NCBI RefSeq assembly: GCF_000425105.1
Contig: NZ_KE384304.1
Location: 147,361-211,360 of the forward strand
Reading direction: 5' to 3'
Source: Agrococcus lahaulensis DSM 17612
Lineage (GTDB): Bacteria > Actinomycetota > Actinomycetes > Actinomycetales > Microbacteriaceae
Length of the DNA stretch: 64,000 nucleotides
The translations under genes and the position numbers were made by a program. This document shows positions 1-9,731 of this stretch, piece after piece. How positions within the stretch are numbered: the first letter of the stretch is position 1; each line of letters starts with the position of its first letter. The notes beneath the pieces were generated by a model. That model worked only from the letters and a program-made list of their open reading frames with translations, ran no database searches and had not been told where the DNA came from.

Positions 1-44
1 GCGGCCGCTACTCGACGAGCGAGTGGGGTCGACGAGCGGGTCGG
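1..44. repeat. REP-like intergenic fragment at window edge
   Basis: This is a non-coding stretch after the amylase stop codon. It contains CTACTCGACGAGCGAGTGG, followed by a second GTCGACGAGCGGG. It resembles the CTACTCGACC/GTCGAGTAG repeat family seen at 28205-28359. It is cut by the window edge, so its full extent is unknown. Confidence 0.35.
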
Positions 45-1499
45 CTAGGGCCGGGTGAAGCGGTCGAGCGCGACCGCTTGCCACGGGCCGAGCTCGAGCG
101 CGGCGACGCCGCCGGCGACCTCGACGACGGATGCGCAGTCGGGCACGACGACGTCGCAGTAGTCGCCGTCGGGCAGGCCGACCGGCACCTCGACCGAGGT
201 CGGCTCGTCGTCGAGCTGCACTGCGAACGCCCCCGTCTCGCCGCGAAGCGAGACGAACACCGAGTCGATCGACGACTGCTCGGTGACGGGCGCGTCGACG
301 ACGCGCGTGCGCCACGAGACGAGGTCGAGCATGCCGGGCCAACGGTGCTGGCACACCCACTCGCCGTCCTGCCACCCGCCCTCGGGGTCCGGTCGCGCAT
401 CCGCCGTGCACGACGCATCCGCCACCGACCCGTCCGCCTCGAGCACAGGCCCCGCGTCGCGATCGGCGAAGGCGTAGCCCGAGTAGAGCGTCGGCGGGCC
501 GTAGTCGCTCGCGAGCATGACCGCGGTCGCCGCGGCGAACGCCCCGCCGTCGCGGTAGGAGAGGGTCTGCCCGTTGCGCTCGGTGTCGTGGTTCGCGACG
601 AACGTGCGCTGGCCCTCCTCGAGCAGGCCGTAGCCGGCGGGGGAGAGGTCGGCGAGCGCCCGCGCCTGGCCGCCGCGCACGAAGGCGCCGACGCGCTCGG
701 CCCAGCCGAACTCCCACACGGTCGAGAAGCCGGTGTACTGCTCGGGCGTCACGGGCTCGCCCGCACCGCGGATCACCTCGCTGATGACGGGGGTGCCCTC
801 GGGCAGCGCCGCGACGATCGCCGCGACGTCGTCGGGGTCGATGTGCTTGGCGGCGTCGATGCGGAAGCCCGTCACCCCGAGCGAGAGCAGGTCCTCGAGG
901 TAGGCGACGATCGTCGCGCGCACGGACTCCGACTCGGTCGCGAGGTCGGCGAGGTTCTCGAGCTCGCAGTGCTGGATGACGAAGGGCTCGCGGTAGGCGT
1001 CGATGTCGTCGTCAGGCGTGCGGTTGCAGTCGTGGAAGTCGGCGCGGTCGTAGAGGCCCGGGTACTCGTAGTGCTCGAACGCGGTGCCGGCCCAGCCCGT
1101 GCCCGACTCGACGCCCGCCATGTGGTTGATCACCGCATCCGCGTAGACGTCGACGCCCGCCTCGTCGCACGCGGCGGTCATCGCCGCGAACTCCTCGCGC
1201 GTGCCGAGCCGCGACTCGACCGCGTACGAGACGGGCTGGTAGCTCCACCACCATTCGGTGCCATCGGCACCGGGCAGTCCGGCCGTCGCGCCATCGACGT
1301 GCTCCTGGGGCGGCGAGGTCAGCACCCACGCGACGCCCGCGTCGCCGAGCGCGGGGCACTCCGCGGCGATCGCGTCCCACGTCCACTGGAACATCGCGAC
1401 GCCCGCGTCGCGGCGCTCGGGCGGGGCGGATGCGCAGCCCGCGACCGCGAGCACGGCCGCGGTGGCGACCAGGGCGGCCAGGCGTCGCACGAGCGGCAC
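45..1499 (-). CDS. Secreted alpha-amylase family lipoprotein (GH13)
   Basis: Predicted to hydrolyse alpha-1,4-glucans outside the cell. The 484-residue product starts at GTG with a lipoprotein signal peptide ending in the lipobox LAVAGC, so it should be anchored to the membrane outer face. GH13 motifs are visible: DAVINHM (region I), GFRIDAAKH with the catalytic Asp near residue 215, a Glu in PVISEVIRG as likely acid/base, and FVANHDTER (region IV). The length fits a compact catalytic barrel without extra starch-binding modules. It lies 13 bp downstream of the acetyltransferase on the same strand and may be co-transcribed with it. GH13 membership is clear; the exact substrate (starch, maltodextrin, glycogen) cannot be read from sequence. 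Confidence 0.9.
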   Translation of the reverse strand: MPLVRRLAALVATAAVLAVAGCASAPPERRDAGVAMFQWTWDAIAAECPALGDAGVAWVLTSPPQEHVDGATAGLPGADGTEWWWSYQPVSYAVESRLGTREEFAAMTAACDEAGVDVYADAVINHMAGVESGTGWAGTAFEHYEYPGLYDRADFHDCNRTPDDDIDAYREPFVIQHCELENLADLATESESVRATIVAYLEDLLSLGVTGFRIDAAKHIDPDDVAAIVAALPEGTPVISEVIRGAGEPVTPEQYTGFSTVWEFGWAERVGAFVRGGQARALADLSPAGYGLLEEGQRTFVANHDTERNGQTLSYRDGGAFAAATAVMLASDYGPPTLYSGYAFADRDAGPVLEADGSVADASCTADARPDPEGGWQDGEWVCQHRWPGMLDLVSWRTRVVDAPVTEQSSIDSVFVSLRGETGAFAVQLDDEPTSVEVPVGLPDGDYCDVVVPDCASVVEVAGGVAALELGPWQAVALDRFTRP

Positions 1500-1512
1500 T
1501 CGCTCGAGTCGG

Positions 1513-1959
1513 CTACAGCGTCTTGCGGCCGATGGCCTCGCCGTACTCGTTCTCGCCGATGACCTCGAAGCCGACGGCCTGGAAGAACTTGCCGGGGCCG
1601 AGGTCGCCCTCCTCCCACACCGCGAAGAGGTGCTCGAAGCCGAGGCGCTTGGCCTCCTCGGCGACCTGCTCGACGGTGAAGCTGCCGACGCCGCGGCGCT
1701 GCGCCTCGCCCGCGACGTACATGCGCAGGATGCTCGAGCGGTACTCCTCGCGGTCGACCTCGGGGTCGAAGTTCGCCATCACGAACGCGACGGGCTCGTC
1801 GCCGTCGAAGACGACGCGCTGCCACGCGCTCTGGGTGTTGACGAACTCCTCGAGGCGCGCGTTGGCGGCGAGGAAGGCCTCCTGGCCGCGCTTGAGCGTC
1901 ATGCCGTTCGCCGCGACGATGTTGGCGGCGTTGAGCTCTTCGAGGCGCAGTGTCGTCAT
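1513..1959 (-). CDS. GNAT family N-acetyltransferase
   Basis: A 148-residue GNAT enzyme expected to move an acetyl group from acetyl-CoA to an amine; the substrate is not identifiable. The acetyl-CoA-binding A motif is visible as the stretch from RMYVAGEAQRRGVG into the following helix. The tail FFQAVGFEVIGENEYG is the usual C-terminal strand pair. The pattern resembles the PaiA/BltD polyamine acetyltransferase branch, which is only suggestive. I chose the ATG at 1957-1959 because a TACGGT -10 hexamer on the minus strand (1966-1971) lies six bases upstream, indicating a leaderless start. Longer upstream extensions of this frame cross other genes and are rejected. Confidence 0.85.
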   Translation of the reverse strand: MTTLRLEELNAANIVAANGMTLKRGQEAFLAANARLEEFVNTQSAWQRVVFDGDEPVAFVMANFDPEVDREEYRSSILRMYVAGEAQRRGVGSFTVEQVAEEAKRLGFEHLFAVWEEGDLGPGKFFQAVGFEVIGENEYGEAIGRKTL

Positions 1960-2030
1960 GCGCACACCGTACCAGCGCGATGCCGGGGGCCGAATGGGCG
2001 TTGGATGAACGCTCGGAGTCGGCTGGACGC

Positions 2031-3020
2031 TCAGCCGATCGGCGTGATGCGGATGCGCTCGGCGAGCTCGGCGGGGTCGGCGATCGAGCCTGCCTGCGCG
2101 TCGAGCACCGCGGCCGCCGACCACGCGGTCGCGCGCGCGAGCTGCTCCTCGAGCGTCGCGCCCTCGCCGAGCGCTTGCGCGAGCGCCGCGACGGCGGCGT
2201 CGCCCGCGCCGGTCGGGTTGCCGTCGAGCACGTGGTCGAGCGCGGCGTGCCACGCGCGTCCGTCGGGCAGCACCGCGAGCATCCCCTCGATGTCGAGCGA
2301 CGCGAAGACCGTGCCGGTGCCGAGCGCCGCGAGCCGGCGGGCGGCGTCGAGCGGGTCGGTGCCGCCCATCGCGTCGAAGAGCTCGTGCCGGTTGGGCTTG
2401 ACGGCCGTCGCGCCCGAGGCCATCGCGTGCCGCAGCTGCTCGCCGCCGACGTCGACGATCACGGGGCGGCCGGCGGCGAGGGCGATGTCGACGACGGTCG
2501 CGCAGAAGCGGTCGGGGGTGAGCGGCGGGAGCGATCCCGACGAGACGACGACGCGCGCGGCGGGCGCCTCGGCGCGCACGATCTCGAGCACTCGCGCCCA
2601 GTCGCCGTGCTCGATCGGCTCGCCGGTCTCGTTGAGGTTGGTGGTGCCGGCGGGCGTGACGATCGCGGTCGTGCGCCGCGTGGGCGCGGCGACCTCGACG
2701 AGCCGGTGCGGGATCCCGGAGCGATCGAGGTCGTGCACGAACAGCGACTGCACCGGGCCGCCGACGGGCGCGACGACGATCGCGCGGCCCCGCTGCTGGT
2801 GCAGCACGCGCGCGACGTTCACGCCCTTGCCGCCCGCGCGGGCGAGGCCCGTCGGCACGCGGTGGCTCGAGCCGGGCCGCAGGTCGTCGATCGTGTAGGT
2901 GATGTCGATCGCGGGGTTCGTCGTGACGCACAGCACGTGGGCGCCGGTCGAGCGGTCGGTGTCGGCGGTCGGTGCGAGGGTCTCGGATGCGTCGTCGGGG
3001 TGGGGAGCGTCGGTCGCCAT
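2031..3020 (-). CDS. PfkB-family sugar kinase (1-phosphofructokinase type)
   Basis: A 329-residue ribokinase/PfkB-fold kinase that phosphorylates a sugar or sugar phosphate with ATP. The N-terminal signature AGGKGVNVARVL and the C-terminal signature NPTGAGDA (catalytic Asp near residue 273) are both intact. The LacC/FruK-like features TTNPAIDITYTI and KPNRHELFDAMGG place it in the 1-phosphofructokinase/tagatose-6-phosphate kinase subgroup. The first 30 residues are a polar, Asp/Thr-rich tail not typical of the family, so the true start could be internal. The ATG at 3018-3020 is preceded by a good GGAGG site, which favours the long form. No PTS gene is adjacent, so the substrate is open. Confidence 0.85.
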   Translation of the reverse strand: MATDAPHPDDASETLAPTADTDRSTGAHVLCVTTNPAIDITYTIDDLRPGSSHRVPTGLARAGGKGVNVARVLHQQRGRAIVVAPVGGPVQSLFVHDLDRSGIPHRLVEVAAPTRRTTAIVTPAGTTNLNETGEPIEHGDWARVLEIVRAEAPAARVVVSSGSLPPLTPDRFCATVVDIALAAGRPVIVDVGGEQLRHAMASGATAVKPNRHELFDAMGGTDPLDAARRLAALGTGTVFASLDIEGMLAVLPDGRAWHAALDHVLDGNPTGAGDAAVAALAQALGEGATLEEQLARATAWSAAAVLDAQAGSIADPAELAERIRITPIG

Positions 3021-3104
3021 CCGGCCTCCTCGTCGCGGTCGCAGGGCTCAGCGGACTCGGACCGATCTTCGCATGGAGCGCGGTCGCCGACACGCCGGAG
3101 GCGG

Positions 3105-3133
3105 TTGACCGGTTCGAACACACGTTCGAGAAT
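3105..3133 (+). promoter_or_regulatory. imuA' promoter with LexA SOS box
   Basis: TTGACC (3105-3110), a 17-bp spacer and GAGAAT (3128-3133) form a promoter six bases before the ATG at 3140. TCGAACACACGTTCGA (3114-3129) is a perfect actinobacterial/Gram-positive-type SOS palindrome filling the spacer, so bound LexA would block RNA polymerase. The -35 element begins exactly 35 bases before the start codon, implying a leaderless mRNA. Confidence 0.9.
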
Positions 3134-3139
3134 GGGGGG

Positions 3140-3829
3140 ATGAGGATGGCGTCCACGAGGCTCGAGCGCCGCTCGGGCGAGGAGCGCACCGCGACGATCG
3201 AGGCGCTGCGCGAGCGGCTGCGCGGCATGCAGCAGGCCGTGCCCGCGGCGGCGCCGACGGTCGACGACGCGGCGCCCGCGGGGCTCGACGAGGTCGTCCG
3301 CAGCCTCCGCCCCGGTGCCGCCCACAGCATCCAGTCGCGCAGCCTCGCACTCGCGTGCCTCGGCGCGGCGCTGCCGGCCGGCGCGTGGGGCGCGATCGTC
3401 GGCATGCCCGACCTCGGCATCGAGGCGGCCCGCGACCTCGGCGTGCCGATCGACCGCATCGCGCTCGTGCCGCAGCCGGGTCGCGCGTGGCTCGACGCGG
3501 TCGCGAGCCTCGCCGAGGCGATGCCGGTCGTGCTCGCCGCCTCACCGGCTCGCGTGACGCCCACCGAGGCCGCGCGGCTCGCGGCGCGGCTGCGGCAGGC
3601 CTCCTCGACCCTGCTCGTCGTCGGCGCGTGGCCGAACGCCGCGACCGTCGTGCGGAGCGTGCGCGCCGAGTGGCAGGGGCTCGCCGACGGCGACGGGCGG
3701 ATCGCCGCGGGCAGCCTGCTCGTCGAGGCGGCCGCGGGCGGCGCGCCCCGACGGGCGCGCATCCCCATCGCCGGCCGGCCCGCCGTCGAGCTCGAGGAGG
3801 AGCAGTCGCTGCGCCTGCCCGCGGCGTGA
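3140..3829 (+). CDS. imuA': ImuA' SOS mutasome accessory protein
   Basis: A 229-residue protein of the actinobacterial ImuA' family. In mycobacteria this family forms the DNA-damage mutasome with ImuB and DnaE2 and is needed for translesion mutagenesis. It has a degenerate RecA-like core, with VVRSLRPGAAHSI, GAWGAIVGMPDLGIEAARDLG and IDRIALVPQPGRAWLDAV, and no Walker A loop, as is usual for ImuA'. The start at 3140 is set by the SOS-box promoter ending six bases upstream; upstream in-frame codons would lie within the LexA site. The identification also rests on imuB and dnaE2 downstream under similar boxes. Unusually, two surface-protein genes separate it from imuB. Confidence 0.85.
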   Translation: MRMASTRLERRSGEERTATIEALRERLRGMQQAVPAAAPTVDDAAPAGLDEVVRSLRPGAAHSIQSRSLALACLGAALPAGAWGAIVGMPDLGIEAARDLGVPIDRIALVPQPGRAWLDAVASLAEAMPVVLAASPARVTPTEAARLAARLRQASSTLLVVGAWPNAATVVRSVRAEWQGLADGDGRIAAGSLLVEAAAGGAPRRARIPIAGRPAVELEEEQSLRLPAA

Positions 3830-3861
3830 TGCCTCCCGCCTGGGAAAGCACTGAGAAATCC

Positions 3862-3890
3862 TTGCCGTTCGCGCAGGCATTCCGTACGGT
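3862..3890 (+). promoter_or_regulatory. Probable vegetative promoter
   Basis: TTGCCG (3862-3867), a 17-bp spacer and TACGGT (3885-3890) form a good housekeeping-sigma promoter about 43 bases before the ATG at 3933. The two surface-protein genes therefore need not depend on the imuA' SOS promoter. A Shine-Dalgarno GAGGAG lies at 3922-3927. Confidence 0.65.
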
Positions 3891-3932
3891 GGCGAGCAGG
3901 AGACCCGAAGGTCACGACTTCGAGGAGCAGCC

Positions 3933-5081
3933 ATGGCGGCGAGCAGAGCAGGGGCACGGCTCCGCGTGCTGCGCCTGGCCCTCGCCGCCGGCGCCGCATC
4001 GCTCGGCGCCGTCGGCCTCTCCGTGCTGCTGGGCGGCTCGGCCGCCCACGCCGACGACGACGATCGCGGTGCCACCACCGGACTCCTCGGCGACGTCGGC
4101 GACCTCGTGGGCGGCGCCGTCGGGCTCGTCACCGAGCCGGTCGACGCGCTCGTCGGCGGGCTCGCGCCCGTGACCGATCCGGTCGAGGCGCTCGTCGAAC
4201 CCGTCGTCGCGCCCGTCGCCCCGGTCGTGGGCGCCGTCGTCGAGCTCCCGGGCGAGGTCGTCGGGGCCGCGAGCCCCGTCGTCGCACCCGTCACCGGCGC
4301 CCTCCAGCCCGTGCTCGAGCCCCTCGCGCCCGTCACGCAGCCCGTCGAGCGACTCGTCGACACCGTCCTCATCGACACGGTCCGCGGCGACGTGCTCGCG
4401 CCGGTCATCGGCGCCGTCGACGAGACCGTCGCCGAGCTGCCCGTCGTCGACGAGCTGCTCGGCGAGCGCCCCGTCGCGGGCATCGTCGACCCCGTCGTCG
4501 ACGCGATCGACGAGACGGTCGTCGACGTCATCGCGCCCGCTCCGGCGCCCGGACCGGGTGCTGAGCCCGAGCCGGGCACCGCCCCCGTCCCCGGTCCGAG
4601 CCCCGCTCCCGGCCTGACCCCGGCGCCCGGCGCCGGCCCCACCCCCGCGCCGGGCGCCGGACCCGCGGTCGGCGAGCAGCCCGGCGAGATCGTCGCCGAG
4701 GCACCCGCGCTCGGCGACGCGGCCGCCGGTGCCGACGCATCCGCCCCCGCGCCGCCCGGCGAGCGCGCGCCCCTGACCCTCGAGCGCCTCGTCGCCGACG
4801 CGCTCGACTCCGTGCCGACGCCGGCCGTCGCGCCCGTCGAGGCCGTGCCCGCCGCGCCGCTCGCCGCCGAGCCGGCCGCGCCCCACGCGCCGATCGGCGC
4901 CGAGCCCTCGGCCGTCCTGGCCGGGGGAGCGAGCGGCGCCGCCGCCGGCGGCGCGGCCCAGCCGCTCGCCGTCACCGACAGCCACCGGCTGCCGCAGCTC
5001 GCCGAGGGCGAGCTCCGCGCGGCAGCGGATGACCGCCTGCCCGACGCCCCGGTGGAGGAGCACACCGCAAGCCCTGATTGA
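3933..5081 (+). CDS. Secreted Ala/Pro/Val-rich repeat protein
   Basis: A 382-residue secreted protein of unknown function. A signal peptide (about residues 1-42, hydrophobic core and AHA cleavage site) is followed by an acidic DDDDR start. Residues about 45-210 are built from loose repeats with PV every few residues ([25 protein letters not shown]). Residues about 210-260 are a Pro/Gly/Ala linker, and the rest is Ala-rich and low in complexity. There is no LPXTG motif, membrane tail or catalytic motif, so it is probably released or held by its partner. It has its own promoter and RBS. The downstream gene begins 86 bp later and also encodes a repetitive surface protein, so the two probably act together at the cell surface. 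Composition alone gives no biochemical role. Confidence 0.7.
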   Translation: MAASRAGARLRVLRLALAAGAASLGAVGLSVLLGGSAAHADDDDRGATTGLLGDVGDLVGGAVGLVTEPVDALVGGLAPVTDPVEALVEPVVAPVAPVVGAVVELPGEVVGAASPVVAPVTGALQPVLEPLAPVTQPVERLVDTVLIDTVRGDVLAPVIGAVDETVAELPVVDELLGERPVAGIVDPVVDAIDETVVDVIAPAPAPGPGAEPEPGTAPVPGPSPAPGLTPAPGAGPTPAPGAGPAVGEQPGEIVAEAPALGDAAAGADASAPAPPGERAPLTLERLVADALDSVPTPAVAPVEAVPAAPLAAEPAAPHAPIGAEPSAVLAGGASGAAAGGAAQPLAVTDSHRLPQLAEGELRAAADDRLPDAPVEEHTASPD

Positions 5082-5167
5082 GCGATCCGAGGCCGCGCCC
5101 TGCGCGCGGCACGCAGCCGTCCCGGAGCGGGCCGGCGGATCACTTCAATCAGAAGGGCAAGAGAACT

Positions 5168-7117
<1,950 letters not shown>

Positions 7118-7203
7118 ATCGGGCAGGGGTGTGGGGCGCGCGAGTCGCGTCCCGCGCCCCTGCATGCCCGCGCTCGCGCGCGATCGCGACACACCGCATC
7201 CGC

Positions 7204-7233
7204 TTGACGCTGATCGAACGTGTGTTCGATCAT
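7204..7233 (+). promoter_or_regulatory. imuB promoter with LexA SOS box
   Basis: TTGACG (7204-7209) and GATCAT (7228-7233) flank the perfect SOS palindrome TCGAACGTGTGTTCGA (7214-7229). The -35 element starts exactly 35 bases before the GTG at 7239, the same geometry as at imuA', so this mRNA is probably leaderless too. Confidence 0.9.
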
Positions 7234-7238
7234 GAGGT

Positions 7239-8786
7239 GTGACGATCGAGGCGAAGGGCGAGGCCGGAGCGCGAGTGCGCGGCGGCCGCATCGGGGTGCT
7301 CAAGGTGCCCGACTGGTCGGTCGTCGTCGCGCGCCAGACCGGCGCGCTGCCCGCGGGCGGCGAGCAGGGATCGCCCGGCGCGATCGTGCACGCGCTGCGC
7401 ATCGTCGCGTGCGACGCCGAGGCCCGCGCCGACGGCGTGCGAGTGGGGATGCGGGTGCGCGACGCGCAGGGCGCATCGCCCTTGCTCGCGCTCGCGCCCG
7501 CCGATCCGGTGGGCGAGGCGCTCGCCTTCGAGCGCGTCGTGCGTGCGGTGCTCGCGGTCGTGCCGACGGCGCAGCCGATCGGCGACGGCGCGCTCGCGTT
7601 CCGGATGCGCGGGGCGAGCCGGTTCTACGGCTCCGAGTCGCGCGCGATCGAGGCCGTGCGCGGCGCGCTCGCCCCGCTCGGGCTGACGGCAGCCTTCGGC
7701 GTCGCCGACGACCGCTTCTCGGCGGAGCTCGCCGCCGGCGCCGGTGCCGAGACGATCGTGCCGGCGGGGCGCAGCCGCGAGTTCCTCGCCTCGCTGCCCG
7801 TCGGGGTGCTCGGCGACGACGAGCTGCCGAGCATGCTCCACCGGCTCGGCGTGCACACCCTCGGCGGCTTCGCGCAGCTGCCCGACGCGAGCGTGCGCGA
7901 CCGCTTCGGCGAGGCCGGGCTCGTCGCGCTCGCGAGGGCGCGCGGCCTCGACGACCGGCGCGTCGACGACAGTGGCCTCGGCGAGGAGCGAGTGCTGCGG
8001 CTCGCGTTCGAGCCGGGCATCGAGGGCGTGCACGAGCTCGCGCTCGCGGTGCGCGAGCCGGTCGAGCGCTTCGTGCGGCAGCTCGCCGAGCAGCGGCTCG
8101 TGTGCAGCGAGATCCGCATCGTCATGCGCGGCGAGGAGGGCCGCGTGAGCGAGCGGCTCTGGCGGCAGCCGGGGTTCCTCCGCGCGGGCGACATCGTCGA
8201 CCGGATGCGGTGGCAGCTGGGGGAGAGCGACCTCGGCTCGGCGCTCGTCGAGGTGCAGGCGCTGCCCGAGCGGCTCGACGCCGACGTCGAGCACATGCCG
8301 GGCCTGTGGGGCGGCGGCGACATCGACGACCGCACGAAGCACGCGCTCGAGCGGCTGCAGGGCATGCTCGGCCGCGAGGCGGTGCTCACCGCGCGCCCCG
8401 GCGGCGGGCGGCTGCTCGCCGAGCGCGGCGTGCTCACGCCGTGGGGCGACGCGCCCGCGCCGCAAGCGGCGGGGCCGTGGCCTGGCGCGCTCCCGCCGCC
8501 GCGGCCCGCGGTCGTGTTCCGGCCGCCGCTGCCCGTGCGGCTGCTCGACGCGGCCGGCGAATCGGTCGACGCCGCCGCCCTCGACGAGCGGCAGGGGAGC
8601 CCGGCCGCCTTCTCGCCTCCCGCATCCGCCCGCCGCCGCGTGGTCGCGTGGGCGGGGCCGTGGCCGATCCGGCGCCGCGAGCTCGGCGACGTCGTGCACC
8701 GCGTGCAGATCCTCGACGGCGAGGGGGAGGCGTGGGTGCTGCTGCATGCCGATGGGTCGTGGCTCGCGGAGGGGCGCTACGCCTGA
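7239..8786 (+). CDS. imuB: ImuB, catalytically inactive Y-family polymerase-like protein
   Basis: A 515-residue ImuB, the mutasome adaptor linking ImuA' and DnaE2 to the beta clamp. It has the Y-family polymerase fold, but the N-terminal segment GVLKVPDWSVVVARQTG replaces the metal-binding DxNSFFASVE motif of active Y-polymerases, as expected for ImuB. Helix-hairpin-helix and little-finger regions follow (LHRLGVHTLGGFAQLP). The segment HMPGLWGGG at about residue 352 sits where mycobacterial ImuB carries its clamp-binding QLPLWG motif, but with His in place of Gln. The GTG start fits the leaderless SOS promoter. It is separated from imuA' by two surface-protein genes and from dnaE2 by an antisense membrane-protein gene. 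Confidence 0.9.
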   Translation: MTIEAKGEAGARVRGGRIGVLKVPDWSVVVARQTGALPAGGEQGSPGAIVHALRIVACDAEARADGVRVGMRVRDAQGASPLLALAPADPVGEALAFERVVRAVLAVVPTAQPIGDGALAFRMRGASRFYGSESRAIEAVRGALAPLGLTAAFGVADDRFSAELAAGAGAETIVPAGRSREFLASLPVGVLGDDELPSMLHRLGVHTLGGFAQLPDASVRDRFGEAGLVALARARGLDDRRVDDSGLGEERVLRLAFEPGIEGVHELALAVREPVERFVRQLAEQRLVCSEIRIVMRGEEGRVSERLWRQPGFLRAGDIVDRMRWQLGESDLGSALVEVQALPERLDADVEHMPGLWGGGDIDDRTKHALERLQGMLGREAVLTARPGGGRLLAERGVLTPWGDAPAPQAAGPWPGALPPPRPAVVFRPPLPVRLLDAAGESVDAAALDERQGSPAAFSPPASARRRVVAWAGPWPIRRRELGDVVHRVQILDGEGEAWVLLHADGSWLAEGRYA

Positions 8787-8840
8787 CGGCTCTCGGCGAA
8801 TGGTTTCGACTCGCTCAGCCGCCTGCGGCGGCGGAGCGGC
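8787..8840. repeat. REP-like palindromic intergenic element
   Basis: GGTTTCGACTCGCTCAGCC followed by GCCTGCGGCGGCGG and GGCTCAACCAGCGG form an imperfect hairpin in the 54 bp between the convergent stops of imuB and the VTT gene. It resembles the palindromic element at 28205-28300 and may also serve as a terminator. Confidence 0.5.
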
Positions 8841-9599
8841 TCAACCAGCGGAGGTGTCGGAGGGATCCGGCTCGCCCGGCAGCGAGTGCTCGGCCTTGCC
8901 GCGCCACGAGCGCCACGCCCAGATCGTGAAGCCGAGCACGACGCCCCACGCGATGACGACGATCGCGCCCGCCCAGAACGACGGCGCGGCGATGAAGGCG
9001 CCGATCGAGACGAGCGAGACCTGGCCGGGCACGGAGGCGACGAGCGACGCGATCGAGAAGACGCGGCTCGGCACCCCGAGCGCGCCGGCGCCGTAGTTGA
9101 CGGGCCAGTAGGGCATGCCCGGCATGACCCGGAGCGTGAACACGGCCGCGAAGCCGCTGCTCTCGTCGAGCCGATCCTCGAGCTTCTCGGCGTGCCGGCC
9201 GAGCAGGCGCATGACGGTCGTGCGCCCGACCGCGCGCGCGATCCAGTAGGCGCCGACGCTGCCGATGACGGCGCCGACGACCGAGAGCAGGCTGCCCGCC
9301 AGCACGCCGAACAGCAGGCCGCCGACGAGCGCCATGATCGTCACCGGGATGGGCGTGAGCGCCACGACGGCGTAGGCGGCGACGAAGACGAGCCAGCTCC
9401 ACCAGCCGAAGCCCTCGATCTGCGCGCGGAGGTCGTCGAGGTCGGGCAGCCGCACCGTCGCCGCGACCCAGATGATCGCCGCGACGACCGCGACGAGCGC
9501 GGCGACGCGGAGGATCGTGCCGCGCCGTGAGCCGCGTCCCACCGACCGCGCACCGTCGCGGCCGGCGTCGGAGCGGCCGGGAGCGCGCGTGGCAGACAT
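8841..9599 (-). CDS. VTT (TVP38/TMEM64/DedA-like) membrane protein
   Basis: A 252-residue integral membrane protein of the SNARE-associated/VTT superfamily. Some members of this superfamily are lipid scramblases or flippases; the role of this one is unknown. A basic cytoplasmic N-terminus is followed by about six hydrophobic segments. The family core is clear: TPIPVTIMALVGGLLFG, then GAVIGSVGAYWIARAVG, then FTLRVMPGMPYWPVNYGAG with the conserved Arg/Pro re-entrant motif. The ATG at 9597-9599 follows a TAGGCT -10 hexamer on the minus strand (9606-9611) by six bases, so it is probably leaderless. It lies antisense between imuB and dnaE2 with no evident functional link to the mutasome. Confidence 0.85.
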   Translation of the reverse strand: MSATRAPGRSDAGRDGARSVGRGSRRGTILRVAALVAVVAAIIWVAATVRLPDLDDLRAQIEGFGWWSWLVFVAAYAVVALTPIPVTIMALVGGLLFGVLAGSLLSVVGAVIGSVGAYWIARAVGRTTVMRLLGRHAEKLEDRLDESSGFAAVFTLRVMPGMPYWPVNYGAGALGVPSRVFSIASLVASVPGQVSLVSIGAFIAAPSFWAGAIVVIAWGVVLGFTIWAWRSWRGKAEHSLPGEPDPSDTSAG

Positions 9600-9672
9600 G
9601 CGGCAAGCCTAGGGCGGGGCGATCGGGCGACCGGTGGGAGCTGTGGCGCGAGTGGGCGGCGACGGGTAGCAT

Positions 9673-9688
9673 TCGAATATACGTTCGA
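9673..9688 (+). promoter_or_regulatory. LexA SOS box upstream of dnaE2
   Basis: TCGAATATACGTTCGA differs from a perfect palindrome by one base (TCGAAT for TCGAAC) and is embedded in ATTCGAATATACGTTCGAAT. Unlike imuA' and imuB, dnaE2 has a leader of about 40 bases with a strong GGAAGGAGG Shine-Dalgarno site before the ATG. Confidence 0.85.
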
Positions 9689-9731
9689 ATGAGGCCGATG
9701 CCTCGACGACACGCGGGAAGGAGGCGAGGCG

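Noticed and set aside
3933-5081. Sortase-anchored protein
   Set aside because: There is no LPXTG-like motif, C-terminal hydrophobic helix or basic tail; the C-terminus is polar and acidic.
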